Source: an uncultured Pseudohongiella sp.
GTDB lineage: Bacteria; Pseudomonadota; Gammaproteobacteria; Pseudomonadales; Pseudohongiellaceae
DNA: 64,000 nt
Direction of reading: 5' to 3'
NCBI GenBank assembly: GCA_902537815.1
Contig: CACBCS010000005.1
Span: 29,730 to 93,729 of the forward strand
Shown: piece by piece, positions 28,383 through 35,984 of the stretch
Numbering within the stretch: position 1 is the first letter of the stretch
Layout: each line of letters opens with the position of its first letter
Notes under the pieces: generated by a model
Seen by the model: only the letters and a program-made list of their open reading frames with translations
Told to the model about the DNA's origin: nothing
Database searches by the model: none
Made by a program: the position numbers and the translations under genes

Positions 28383-28796
28383 TTATGGTCCGGGATTTTT
28401 GTCTTGATTCAGGGGCACCAGCCCAAACAGATCCCTGATCTCATTGGTATTCAAGTAGAACACCGCGAACGCATACAGGCCCAGAGGCGCAGCATGAGTG
28501 ATGGCAAAGAGCAGATACTCTCCCGCGGAAGAAACAGCCATCATCAGAAATATCAACTGGAACGCATGGACGACGGCATTGACAGAAGCGAGCAGCGTGG
28601 CGGCAATCCAAACCAGATACCTGCGATACAAAATTCCAATCGCCAGGCCCGCTCCCAGCACCGCGGTAATCACACCCAGGGACAACCCTCCGGCTGAGAG
28701 TCCTACATCGATAATGCTGAGCGCACTGGCAAGCAACATGACGCCCGCAGCGACATAGATGCCGGTGGGATTCTCGGGAAAGTGCGGTAATTGCAT
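28383..28796 (-). CDS. Hypothetical four-helix membrane protein
   Basis: A 137-aa protein with about four hydrophobic helices (residues about 13-33, 38-58, 62-88 and 92-116) and a short polar C-terminus. I do not recognise a family. ATG start; the ribosome site is weak. It lies 63 bp upstream of the D-aminoacylase gene on the same strand and could share its transcript. Confidence 0.65.
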   Translation of the reverse strand: MQLPHFPENPTGIYVAAGVMLLASALSIIDVGLSAGGLSLGVITAVLGAGLAIGILYRRYLVWIAATLLASVNAVVHAFQLIFLMMAVSSAGEYLLFAITHAAPLGLYAFAVFYLNTNEIRDLFGLVPLNQDKNPGP

Positions 28797-28966
28797 GATG
28801 GGCAGTATTAGCTTTGTTACGGATTTTTATTCTTTGCCCATATTGCTCTTGTGCGGCCGCTGTTTCAAGCAAATTGCTGGGTCGAACCGCGTCTATTCGC
28901 GCTTGCTGAGATAAAATTTGCGCGCCGGCTTAAGCATAAGCCAACAGAAACTCGAGCGGCAGGATT

Positions 28967-29287
28967 CTACTTTCCGAAGAGGCGCTTGGCTCTATGCATG
29001 GAGAAGAACAACGGTGCGAGACAGACAAAGGTGCCTATCAGGATAAGCATGTCGTTCGCGACGACGCCGAGCATCATGAGTATTCTCAAGACAGCGAATG
29101 CTAAAGAAAACATCCTTACGCCTTTGCATAACATCGACCCGTATGCGTCTTGATCCCTGATTTTGCTTGGATACCATCCGCTGAAAAGCGTCAAGTGTTT
29201 TCCTTCCTCTAGGTAATTGGTAAGTAGATAGCTAGGTAGCGCGCCAATAAGAATAAACAGCAAGCCTGATAACTGGAGTTCACTCAT
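28967..29287 (-). CDS. Small membrane protein
   Basis: A 106-aa protein from an ATG (MSELQLSG). It has hydrophobic stretches at about residues 7-24, 56-74 and 78-96 and a basic C-terminal end. The frame is open further upstream, but that part is polar and overlaps the preceding small gene. Not recognised. It forms a run of small membrane frames on the minus strand after the TonB receptor gene. Confidence 0.5.
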   Translation of the reverse strand: MSELQLSGLLFILIGALPSYLLTNYLEEGKHLTLFSGWYPSKIRDQDAYGSMLCKGVRMFSLAFAVLRILMMLGVVANDMLILIGTFVCLAPLFFSMHRAKRLFGK

Positions 29288-29297
29288 GTCGAATTTT

Positions 29298-29552
29298 CTA
29301 CCTTGCAGCAGAGGAGTCGCTTGGTCTGGCTTTGTGCTGATAAAAGAGTGGTCCAGCAACACCCGAGCATAGGCTACTGAGAAGCGTGTTTATGGTGGTC
29401 CAGGCCCACCAGTAGTCGGTAGAGACCATAAAGAAAGCCGCCAAGAAATAACCTGCACTGTTCGTTACCAGCACAAAGAAAGCCTGTCTGGCCAGTGATG
29501 CCAGAACAGCAATACTTGATACCGTCAGGTAGGGCACGGCCATCAGAATCAT
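29298..29552 (-). CDS. Small hydrophobic protein, possibly the rear of a broken gene
   Basis: An 84-aa frame with two or three hydrophobic helices. Its ATG follows directly on the TAG that ends the 39-codon frame upstream, in the same frame (TAGATG). Either this is a separate protein made by re-initiation, or both parts were once one protein of about 124 residues interrupted by a stop. There is no ribosome site of its own. Confidence 0.4.
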   Translation of the reverse strand: MILMAVPYLTVSSIAVLASLARQAFFVLVTNSAGYFLAAFFMVSTDYWWAWTTINTLLSSLCSGVAGPLFYQHKARPSDSSAAR

Positions 29553-29672
29553 CTACGCTTCGTCTTCTGTGCTGGTTTCGTTAGCCAGAAAGGTAACCCA
29601 AGTAAAGGCAATCCAGCCATTGAGTGTGGTGCGCAGAAAATACCAATCAAATTTTGCCTCTGACCCTTTCAT
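29553..29672 (-). CDS. 39-aa frame with strong ribosome site
   Basis: Starts at ATG (29670-29672) with GGAGGG 9 bp upstream, one of the better ribosome sites in the window. It encodes 39 residues (MKGSEAKFDWYF at the front, acidic ETSTEDEA at the end) and stops at TAG, immediately before the in-frame ATG of the next hydrophobic frame. It lies 50 bp after the TonB receptor stop, so it is likely on the same transcript. Confidence 0.4.
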   Translation of the reverse strand: MKGSEAKFDWYFLRTTLNGWIAFTWVTFLANETSTEDEA

Positions 29673-29722
29673 CTAACTGATCCCTCCGGCCTGGCCGGAA
29701 TTCTGATCGCGCCGCGAAAGCC

Positions 29723-32209
29723 TCACTGGAAGGCGTAGCGAAGGCCCACAAAAGCAGCCCGTGGCGGCGCAGGCCCCAGGAACAGCGGAACGGTGAGATC
29801 CTCGATAATGGGCACCTCGAGCTCCCCGGGCTCTTCGCCTAACAGGCCAAATGTTTCGAACTCTTCGTCAAGAAGATTATTTACGGTCGCAAAGATTTCG
29901 AACTGATCACTGAATTGATAGCGGGCTCGGAGATTGACCAGCGTGTAGCCCGCGACTGCGTTCAGTTGATTGGACTCATCACCTCGCAAATGTTGGTCAC
30001 TGTTGCTGATTACGTCCAGCCCGATGCCGAAACGATCATTCACCCGATAATTCGTGAGCAGCTTGAACTGGTTCTGAGGAATGCCGGGAATCTGGTCGCC
30101 GTTCTCCACCAGGATTTTCCCTTCGTCGTCTGCGAAAGCGTGATTCGGGCTCAATACCTTGAAAGTGTCCTCGAAGGTGGCGTCGACAAAGCTGTAAGCC
30201 AGCGTCCAGTTCAGGTGCTGCAAATTGCCCGTAAGCCGGCCTTCAAATCCTAGGCGCTGTGTTTCATCTACATTGGCAAAAAGGCCGGTCGCCCGGCCCG
30301 TGGTCTGAAACAGGATGTCGTCCCTGTTTGTGGTGTGAAAGACACCAACGGAGTAGGCCGCGTCACCCAGAAACCCACGGGCGCCGATTTCAAAGCTGTT
30401 GGACACAACATCCTCCAGTGGCGGATCGGCAAGGAAGGCATTGGGCAACCGGCATTCGAAGTCCACATCACCTGGGTCATCGCCGCGCTCGATAGCAAAC
30501 TTCACCGCAAGCTCAAACACGCCTTCGTTACAGGCCAGCTCTATGGGGGTAGGGGCCCGGGATGAGCGACTGAATGAGGCGTAGAGATTATGATTCTCGG
30601 CGGCTTGCCATGTGACGCCCAGGGCGGGATTGAGACGACTGAAGTTGTGGTCGCCATTGAGCTCGGGGCGCATACCGGACCGGTCACGCAGGGTGACGTC
30701 AGTGTCATTGGCGCGCAGGGACAGCGTCAGGGCAACCGCGTCGTTGAGATCCAGAGTTGAAGTCATGTAAGTGCTCAGCGTTTCGGTTTCGGTGTTGATC
30801 AGGGTCGCTGCATCGTCAACAAATGTGCCGATGCCGAGTCCGGTAGTCATGCGCGTGAGCGGATCGATCTCGGCGAGTTCCAGGACCGAACGAAAATCTG
30901 ACTCACCGTTGAAGTAGGACCCTCCGAGTACGATCTGACCCTCGTAGCCGGCGAGGGTGCCTTTGAGTGTCCATTGAAAATCGCCGCCGAACGACCGTTG
31001 TACCCGATTGCTGATGTTGTTGATGGCATCGTCCGCCAGCACACCGGTGCCCGACAGTTCGTCGTCCTCAAACCCTTCGATGTTGTACTCTTCATCTTCG
31101 CCAAGACTGCTAGCCAGGTTGTTAAGGAAGTCCTCCAGCGCCTCGGCGTCGCTGAATTGGCCCTCGCACAGATCATCATCATCGATGCCGAGTTCTTCAA
31201 TATCGTCCTCTTCCAGTCCCTCAATCAGGCCATCGCCACCGGTAAATTCACAGACCGCAAATTCAGTGCCGTCACCGTTAAACGCATCGGTGTCATTTTC
31301 GCGCCAGAACAGGTTGCCGCTGAAACTGATGCTGGCAGACACTTCGTGGGCGAAGTCGACGCTCGTCATGGTCAGTTTATTTTCTGTGATGTCGGGACCG
31401 GTGAATATCGCCTCACGTCGCAGGCTTAACAGTTCAACCGGCGCGGCGCCGTTGCCAATCAGATCGGAGCGGCCATGCTGAAGATTGAGATTGACGGCGG
31501 AAAATTCAGAGTGCCAGCTGAGGCTGCCGTAGAGGTTAAGCGCGTCTGATTCAGACTGATCGCGCCAGCCGTCCTCGTCGAAGCTCTCCACATTGAGATA
31601 GTAGCCAAGCTGGCCATCATTGCCGCCGATCTCAAAATTGGCGGTACTGCGACCAAAAGAGCCGGCGCTGACTTCGACATTGGAGCCTTGGAAGTTGAAG
31701 CCATTCTTCATGTCGATCACGAGAGAGCCACCCAGGCTGTTGAGGCCATAGAGCGGGTTAGAGCCACCGCTGAGAGTAATCTGGTTGATGGCGGATTGGG
31801 GCAGCAGATCCCAATTGACCGCATCTCCCAGTGGCTCATTGATGCGCACGCCGTTCTGGTAGACCGCCAGACCCTGGGCCAGACCCAGTAGCGGGGATGC
31901 GGTGAAACCACGGAACTGTAAATCGCGTTGTAAAGGGTTGTTCTGGGCATCATTCAGGGAGACGCTGGAAAAGGACTGGCCCATGAAATCAGCGAGGCTC
32001 GCGCCTCCCACATTATCCAGATCCTGCGCCGAGCCAACCTGAATCGGGTAGGGCAGTTTGCTGCTGTCGATACTCGCGCCGGCAGGCACCACGTCAATCA
32101 CCAGAATGTCCGCTGAAGCCTGTGCAAATGTCTGGAATGCCAGCCCGGTGAGAGCAATGCCGATGGCGAGACTCAGGGGGCTGACAGGATGAGCGAGATT
32201 GTTGTGCAT
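29723..32209 (-). CDS. TonB-dependent outer-membrane receptor
   Basis: An 828-aa receptor with signal peptide (residues 1-30, FAQAS). The plug domain includes LQFRGFTASP, GVRINEPLGD and NPLYGLNSLGGSL. Barrel strands follow and end in the typical C-terminal GLRYAFQ with final aromatic. DILVIDVV just after the signal may be the TonB box. Between about residues 320 and 400 is a very acidic insert rich in Asp and Glu (EEDDIEELGIDDDD) with two flanking cysteines, placed in an outer loop. Role: energised uptake of an unknown ligand. The internal ATG was chosen because it begins the signal; an extended -10 lies about 95 bp upstream. Confidence 0.92.
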   Translation of the reverse strand: MHNNLAHPVSPLSLAIGIALTGLAFQTFAQASADILVIDVVPAGASIDSSKLPYPIQVGSAQDLDNVGGASLADFMGQSFSSVSLNDAQNNPLQRDLQFRGFTASPLLGLAQGLAVYQNGVRINEPLGDAVNWDLLPQSAINQITLSGGSNPLYGLNSLGGSLVIDMKNGFNFQGSNVEVSAGSFGRSTANFEIGGNDGQLGYYLNVESFDEDGWRDQSESDALNLYGSLSWHSEFSAVNLNLQHGRSDLIGNGAAPVELLSLRREAIFTGPDITENKLTMTSVDFAHEVSASISFSGNLFWRENDTDAFNGDGTEFAVCEFTGGDGLIEGLEEDDIEELGIDDDDLCEGQFSDAEALEDFLNNLASSLGEDEEYNIEGFEDDELSGTGVLADDAINNISNRVQRSFGGDFQWTLKGTLAGYEGQIVLGGSYFNGESDFRSVLELAEIDPLTRMTTGLGIGTFVDDAATLINTETETLSTYMTSTLDLNDAVALTLSLRANDTDVTLRDRSGMRPELNGDHNFSRLNPALGVTWQAAENHNLYASFSRSSRAPTPIELACNEGVFELAVKFAIERGDDPGDVDFECRLPNAFLADPPLEDVVSNSFEIGARGFLGDAAYSVGVFHTTNRDDILFQTTGRATGLFANVDETQRLGFEGRLTGNLQHLNWTLAYSFVDATFEDTFKVLSPNHAFADDEGKILVENGDQIPGIPQNQFKLLTNYRVNDRFGIGLDVISNSDQHLRGDESNQLNAVAGYTLVNLRARYQFSDQFEIFATVNNLLDEEFETFGLLGEEPGELEVPIIEDLTVPLFLGPAPPRAAFVGLRYAFQ

Positions 32210-32301
32210 GCTGTCTGCCCTCAGAGCAATTGACCTTCGGATTGTATTGGGTATGGGTTTCGCTTTCTGTCTTCGCAGAATTCGTTGACCTGTTGTGCTT
32301 G

Positions 32302-32310
32302 AGTATAGCA
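32302..32310 (-). promoter_or_regulatory. Extended -10 promoter of the TonB receptor gene
   Basis: TGCTATACT on the minus strand, a TGn-extended -10 with five of six consensus bases. No good -35 is present, as is common for extended -10 promoters. It would give a leader of about 85 nt. Confidence 0.5.
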
Positions 32311-32435
32311 AACGGTTGCTTGAAGTGGCTCTGGGGTCAGGCAGCTTTGATGGCCTGAAAAGGAACCAATCTCGGGCGGCGCTGAGGTGACAAGTTTTGC
32401 GGCAGTTTTCAATTCGGGCAGCAAGTGCCGGGGCT

Positions 32436-32464
32436 TTGACCAAGCGGATCAGTCTGTGTAGATT
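32436..32464 (+). promoter_or_regulatory. Sigma-70-like promoter of the SDR gene
   Basis: TTGACC (32436-32441), a 17-bp spacer and TAGATT (32459-32464), leading to a leader of about 50 nt before the SDR start. The 314-bp divergent region 32210-32523 contains this and the TonB receptor promoter; I see no other feature in it. Confidence 0.6.
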
Positions 32465-32523
32465 AGCGCCTCGTTATTTGCTTGGCCTGCGCCGGCGATT
32501 GAATCCCGAAATTGGAGAAAACC

Positions 32524-33216
32524 ATGGCGACTGTTCTTATCACCGGCACCAATCGTGGCCTCGGTCTGGAATTTGTTAAGCTCTTCCTGAAGCAGGGAGA
32601 TCAGGTGATTGCTACCTGTCGCGACAGCAGTCAGGCGCCTGAGTTGCTGGCGCTCGACGAAACCAATACCTCTCTCAGTTTGATGAATCTGGACGTTTCA
32701 GATGAGCAATCTATGGCCAGCTTCGCCTCTGCGCTGGGCGACACGGCGATTGATATTTTCATCAACAATGCCGGTGTCTATGGCCCCCGCGACGCCAACT
32801 TCGGCAAGGTGAAGAGCGCCGACTGGGAGTCGGTATTGAAAGTGAATGCGATTTCTCCCCTTATGCTCACCCAACAAATCATCAGCAATCTGCGCTCAGG
32901 TCATGCCAGAAAGCTGGTCTATGTCACGTCCAAAATGGGGTCCATTGACGACAACCGGGGCGGTGGCAGCTACATCTATCGCAGTTCCAAAACCGCGCTT
33001 AACTCGGTTGTCAGGAGCCTGTCCGTCGATCTGAGGGAAGAAGGTTTTTCTGTGGCGCTTCTGCACCCGGGTTGGGTCAGGACCGACATGGGCGGTCCCA
33101 ACGGGTTAATTGATGTTGCCACCAGCGTCTCGGGGATGATGTTAGTGATTGAAGGTCTGAGCCCGACCGGCTCCGGTCAGTTTTTCAACTACGATGGCAG
33201 TATCATCCCCTGGTAA
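32524..33216 (+). CDS. Short-chain dehydrogenase/reductase
   Basis: A 230-aa SDR. The NAD(P) motif TGTNRGLG is at residues 7-14, NNAGVYG is near 83-89, the catalytic serine lies in VTSKMGS, and the YxxxK pair appears in YIYRSSKTAL near 153-159. The motif HPGWVRTDMGG near 182-192 groups it with the CsgA-like/sniffer-type reductases. Substrate unknown. ATG start with GGAG 8 bp upstream and its own promoter. The length is normal for the classical family. Confidence 0.9.
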   Translation: MATVLITGTNRGLGLEFVKLFLKQGDQVIATCRDSSQAPELLALDETNTSLSLMNLDVSDEQSMASFASALGDTAIDIFINNAGVYGPRDANFGKVKSADWESVLKVNAISPLMLTQQIISNLRSGHARKLVYVTSKMGSIDDNRGGGSYIYRSSKTALNSVVRSLSVDLREEGFSVALLHPGWVRTDMGGPNGLIDVATSVSGMMLVIEGLSPTGSGQFFNYDGSIIPW

Positions 33217-33351
33217 TGCGGCGCTGTCTTTTCCCGGCTCAGCCTTAGATCTGATGAATCACGTCCGGCGTATCCTGACACACCCAGTGTTTCACCAACC
33301 AATCAGCGTGTCCGGTTTTATCCCGCTCTGTTACTCGGTTCTAATTTGACT

Positions 33352-33978
33352 ATGAAGAAATTGTTCACTGCCTGTGCCCTGTCACGGATCGTGCGACTGG
33401 CCATCCTGCTGGGGATTACGCAAAGTGCCTTTCACGCCTACGGGCATGGCGGGGTCGCTTTTGAGGACGATTTGTGCGTGATCAATGTCAATTTCATGCA
33501 GGCGCATTTTACCGTGTTTCAGCCGGAAACCCGGCAAAACACTGAATATTGCGAAGACATCCCGGATGTGACGCGATCCGTATTCGTGATGGAATATCTG
33601 CACGACCTGCTCACGGAAATGGCAATTGATTTTCGCATTGTGCGCGACATCAATAACGTGGGTCGGTTCGCCTCCTGGAAAGACATTGAAGCGATCGACG
33701 ATTTGGAGGCCGCCACTGTGTTCTACAAGCAACCGCGTATTGAAGAAGGCGGTTTCTACCGGACCAGCTACGAGTTCCTAGAGAAAGGGACCTACATCGG
33801 AGTCGTGACCGCAGTGCATCCGGAGGAAGAGCGGAACTACAACGCCGTGTTTTACTTTCAGGTCGGAGGCAGAGACTGGGGCACGATACCGCTGTTTATC
33901 CTGATTGCTATGCTGCTCCAGCTGGGTTACTGGCTGAGCCAAGGAGGCTGGCAGCGCCTCCGCTCCCGAACCGCGTGA
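33352..33978 (+). CDS. Exported protein with C-terminal membrane anchor, unknown
   Basis: A 208-aa protein with a signal peptide (about residues 1-28, ending AYGHGG) and one hydrophobic helix near the C-terminus (about 180-198) followed by a basic tail. The middle is soluble and would face the periplasm. It contains a cysteine pair (DDLCVIN and EYCEDIP) and many acidic residues, and it starts with the histidine-bearing GHGG after the cleavage region, which might bind a metal. I do not recognise a named family. ATG chosen over an upstream TTG. Confidence 0.7.
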   Translation: MKKLFTACALSRIVRLAILLGITQSAFHAYGHGGVAFEDDLCVINVNFMQAHFTVFQPETRQNTEYCEDIPDVTRSVFVMEYLHDLLTEMAIDFRIVRDINNVGRFASWKDIEAIDDLEAATVFYKQPRIEEGGFYRTSYEFLEKGTYIGVVTAVHPEEERNYNAVFYFQVGGRDWGTIPLFILIAMLLQLGYWLSQGGWQRLRSRTA

Positions 33979-34238
33979 GCCGCTTTGATTCATCACAGAT
34001 CGTCCCGAGTTGCCGAGCCGCGCGGAATGAGGGCCCCGGTACGATGCTGTCGGCCATTGAAAGCTTCCGAGAGGCTGACGCGTTCGCTGACTCCCACGAA
34101 ACTTGCCCCGAGTATTCAGTCCTTACCGGTCTCGCCGATAGCCCTATAGAGGCTCGGAGAAAGTTGGTCTGATTCCTGATCGAAAGACCCCTCCTGACTC
34201 CTCTTCACTCAATGTGTCGTCGATTGGAGTGACCGACC

Positions 34239-34790
34239 GTGCACGCGAAGATTCTGAGACTGAACAAGGCTGGGATCCCGGTCAGCTGGCTGACCCGGGA
34301 AGAGACTGCAACGCTGCTGACAAAAGACCAGGTCATCTGGTCACTCGGCGAGCCGGTGATGGAAATTCGCGGAGGCGTTAACCGCGAGGGCATTCGCTCG
34401 GTGTTACGCTTGCCCAGCATCGTTGCCTGCGATGGCAAAGTCCACAAGGGAAGTTTTGATCCTCCGCTGGAAAATAAATTCCTGTTTCGTCGTGACAAGA
34501 ATATTTGTCTGTATTGCGGAGGGGAGTTTCCCTGGACAGAATTGTCACGCGATCACGTGATTCCGACCTCCAAAGGCGGCAGTGACATCTGGACCAATGT
34601 CGTGACCTCCTGTCGACGCTGTAATAATCGCAAAGCGGACCGCACGCCAGAGCAGGCGAATATGGAACTCCTGGCCATCCCTTTTGTGCCGAATCAATAT
34701 GAGTTCCTTTATCTCTCCAACCATGCGGTGCTTGCTGATCAGATGGAATTTCTGAGCGCGCGCTTCTCTCGAAACATCAGATTGATCTAG
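34239..34790 (+). CDS. HNH endonuclease
   Basis: A 183-aa protein of the bacterial HNH family. It has structural zinc knuckles C90-x2-C93 and C125-x2-C128 and active-site residues D105-H106 in LSRDHVIPTSKGG, N120 in WTNVV, and the final asparagine/arginine in CNNRKADRTP. This is the common single-copy chromosomal HNH protein found in many proteobacteria, whose biological role is unclear; it is not evidence of a mobile element. GTG start with GGAG 8 bp upstream. The N-terminal part (about residues 1-80) is family-typical and lacks known motifs. Confidence 0.9.
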   Translation: MHAKILRLNKAGIPVSWLTREETATLLTKDQVIWSLGEPVMEIRGGVNREGIRSVLRLPSIVACDGKVHKGSFDPPLENKFLFRRDKNICLYCGGEFPWTELSRDHVIPTSKGGSDIWTNVVTSCRRCNNRKADRTPEQANMELLAIPFVPNQYEFLYLSNHAVLADQMEFLSARFSRNIRLI

Positions 34791-34899
34791 GCGCGCGCTC
34801 AACCGCTCTTCGTGGCTTCAATCTGCTGTCATTCGGCCCCGTTTTTCATGATAGGATCACGCCTCGTTTCAGGCAGCCCGGAAGGGCCGTCTTTTCCTG

Positions 34900-35844
34900 A
34901 TGCCTACTGTTATGCATGACAAACCTCAGAAACCTCTTGCCGGCGCGCTGCTTTCACTGACCACGGCCGTACTTTGGGGGGTGTTGCCGGTGGCCCTGAA
35001 AGAGCTGCTCTCCGTGATGGATGCCAGCACCGTCGTCTGGTACCGGTTTCTTGTAGCGGGGCTGGTCATTCAGGTCTGGCTGGCAGCCAGACAGAATCTT
35101 CCGGATCTTTTTCGCGCATCGGTGAGAGTGCGGTCGATGATGTTTATCGCTGCGCTGGGGTTATGCGGTAACTATTATTTTTTCTCCCTCTCACTCAACT
35201 TTGTCAATGCCGAGACAAGCGAGGCAATGATTCAGCTGACCACGCTGTTTTTGATACTCGGTGGCGTCTTCATCTACAGGGAACCCTTTGCAGGCATGCA
35301 GAAAGCAGGTACAGGCCTCATTCTTGCGGGCCTGCTGCTGTTTTTCCACGATCGGCTGGAAGTACTGAGTTCTTTAGATAATGCAGAAACCCTGGGCGTG
35401 CTTATCGTCGTGGTGGCTGCGATTACCTGGACAATCTATGCGCTGCTACAGAAGCAGCTGCTGGGGACGTTCAGTTCAGTACAGATTCTGTTCGTCATTT
35501 ATGTGGTTTCAGTGGTGGTGCTGATGCCATTTGTGTCGCCGGGGGCGCTGTTTCAGTTGACCGGCTTTCATTACGCGCTGTTGGCTTTTTGCTGCCTGAA
35601 CACCCTCATTGCCTACGGCTGTTTCGCTGAGGCACTTAACCTGTGGGATGCTTCGAAGGTCAGCGCGGTGCTGGCACTCGCGCCGCTATTCACTATCGCT
35701 ACGCTTAAAGTCATTGTCATCATCAATCCGAATTATGCTTTTACCGATCGTCTGTCGAATCTTTCCGTGCTGGGTGCGGTGCTGCTCATGGTGGGGTCTG
35801 CTCTGACTGCGCTTGTGCCGGTTTTGCAGCAGCGCCGTCAATAG
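34900..35844 (+). CDS. EamA/DMT-family transporter
   Basis: A 314-aa membrane protein with about ten hydrophobic helices in two repeats of five. The first repeat starts TTAVLWGVLPVALKE and the second shows VAAITWTIYALLQKQ, both typical of EamA domains. Family members export metabolites or amino acids; the substrate is not predictable. Monocistronic by position, 109 bp after the HNH gene. Confidence 0.88.
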   Translation: MPTVMHDKPQKPLAGALLSLTTAVLWGVLPVALKELLSVMDASTVVWYRFLVAGLVIQVWLAARQNLPDLFRASVRVRSMMFIAALGLCGNYYFFSLSLNFVNAETSEAMIQLTTLFLILGGVFIYREPFAGMQKAGTGLILAGLLLFFHDRLEVLSSLDNAETLGVLIVVVAAITWTIYALLQKQLLGTFSSVQILFVIYVVSVVVLMPFVSPGALFQLTGFHYALLAFCCLNTLIAYGCFAEALNLWDASKVSAVLALAPLFTIATLKVIVIINPNYAFTDRLSNLSVLGAVLLMVGSALTALVPVLQQRRQ

Positions 35845-35984
35845 CCACTGGCGGCAAATTATGACGAGGTGTGCGAGAACAGAGATTGCAATCTTTGCAG
35901 CTGCTGACTAAATTTAATTGGCCGGTGCCTAATACAACCGGTATCGAACACAATAAAAACAGGGGCCATCCCGGGAGTCTGTCC

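Noticed and set aside
30974..31481. Plus-strand serine-rich frames opposite the TonB-receptor acidic insert
   Set aside because: They are antisense images of the Asp/Glu-rich insert, which forces open complementary frames; no independent evidence of coding.
33975..34172. 65-codon frame whose GTG overlaps the stop of the GHGG-protein gene
   Set aside because: The GTGA overlap looks like coupling, but there is no domain, the composition is not clearly coding, and no neighbour supports it. It may be a remnant.
34239..34790. HNH endonuclease as a sign of an intron, phage or defence island
   Set aside because: It is the common chromosomal stand-alone HNH type; no integrase, methylase, intron or phage gene is near.
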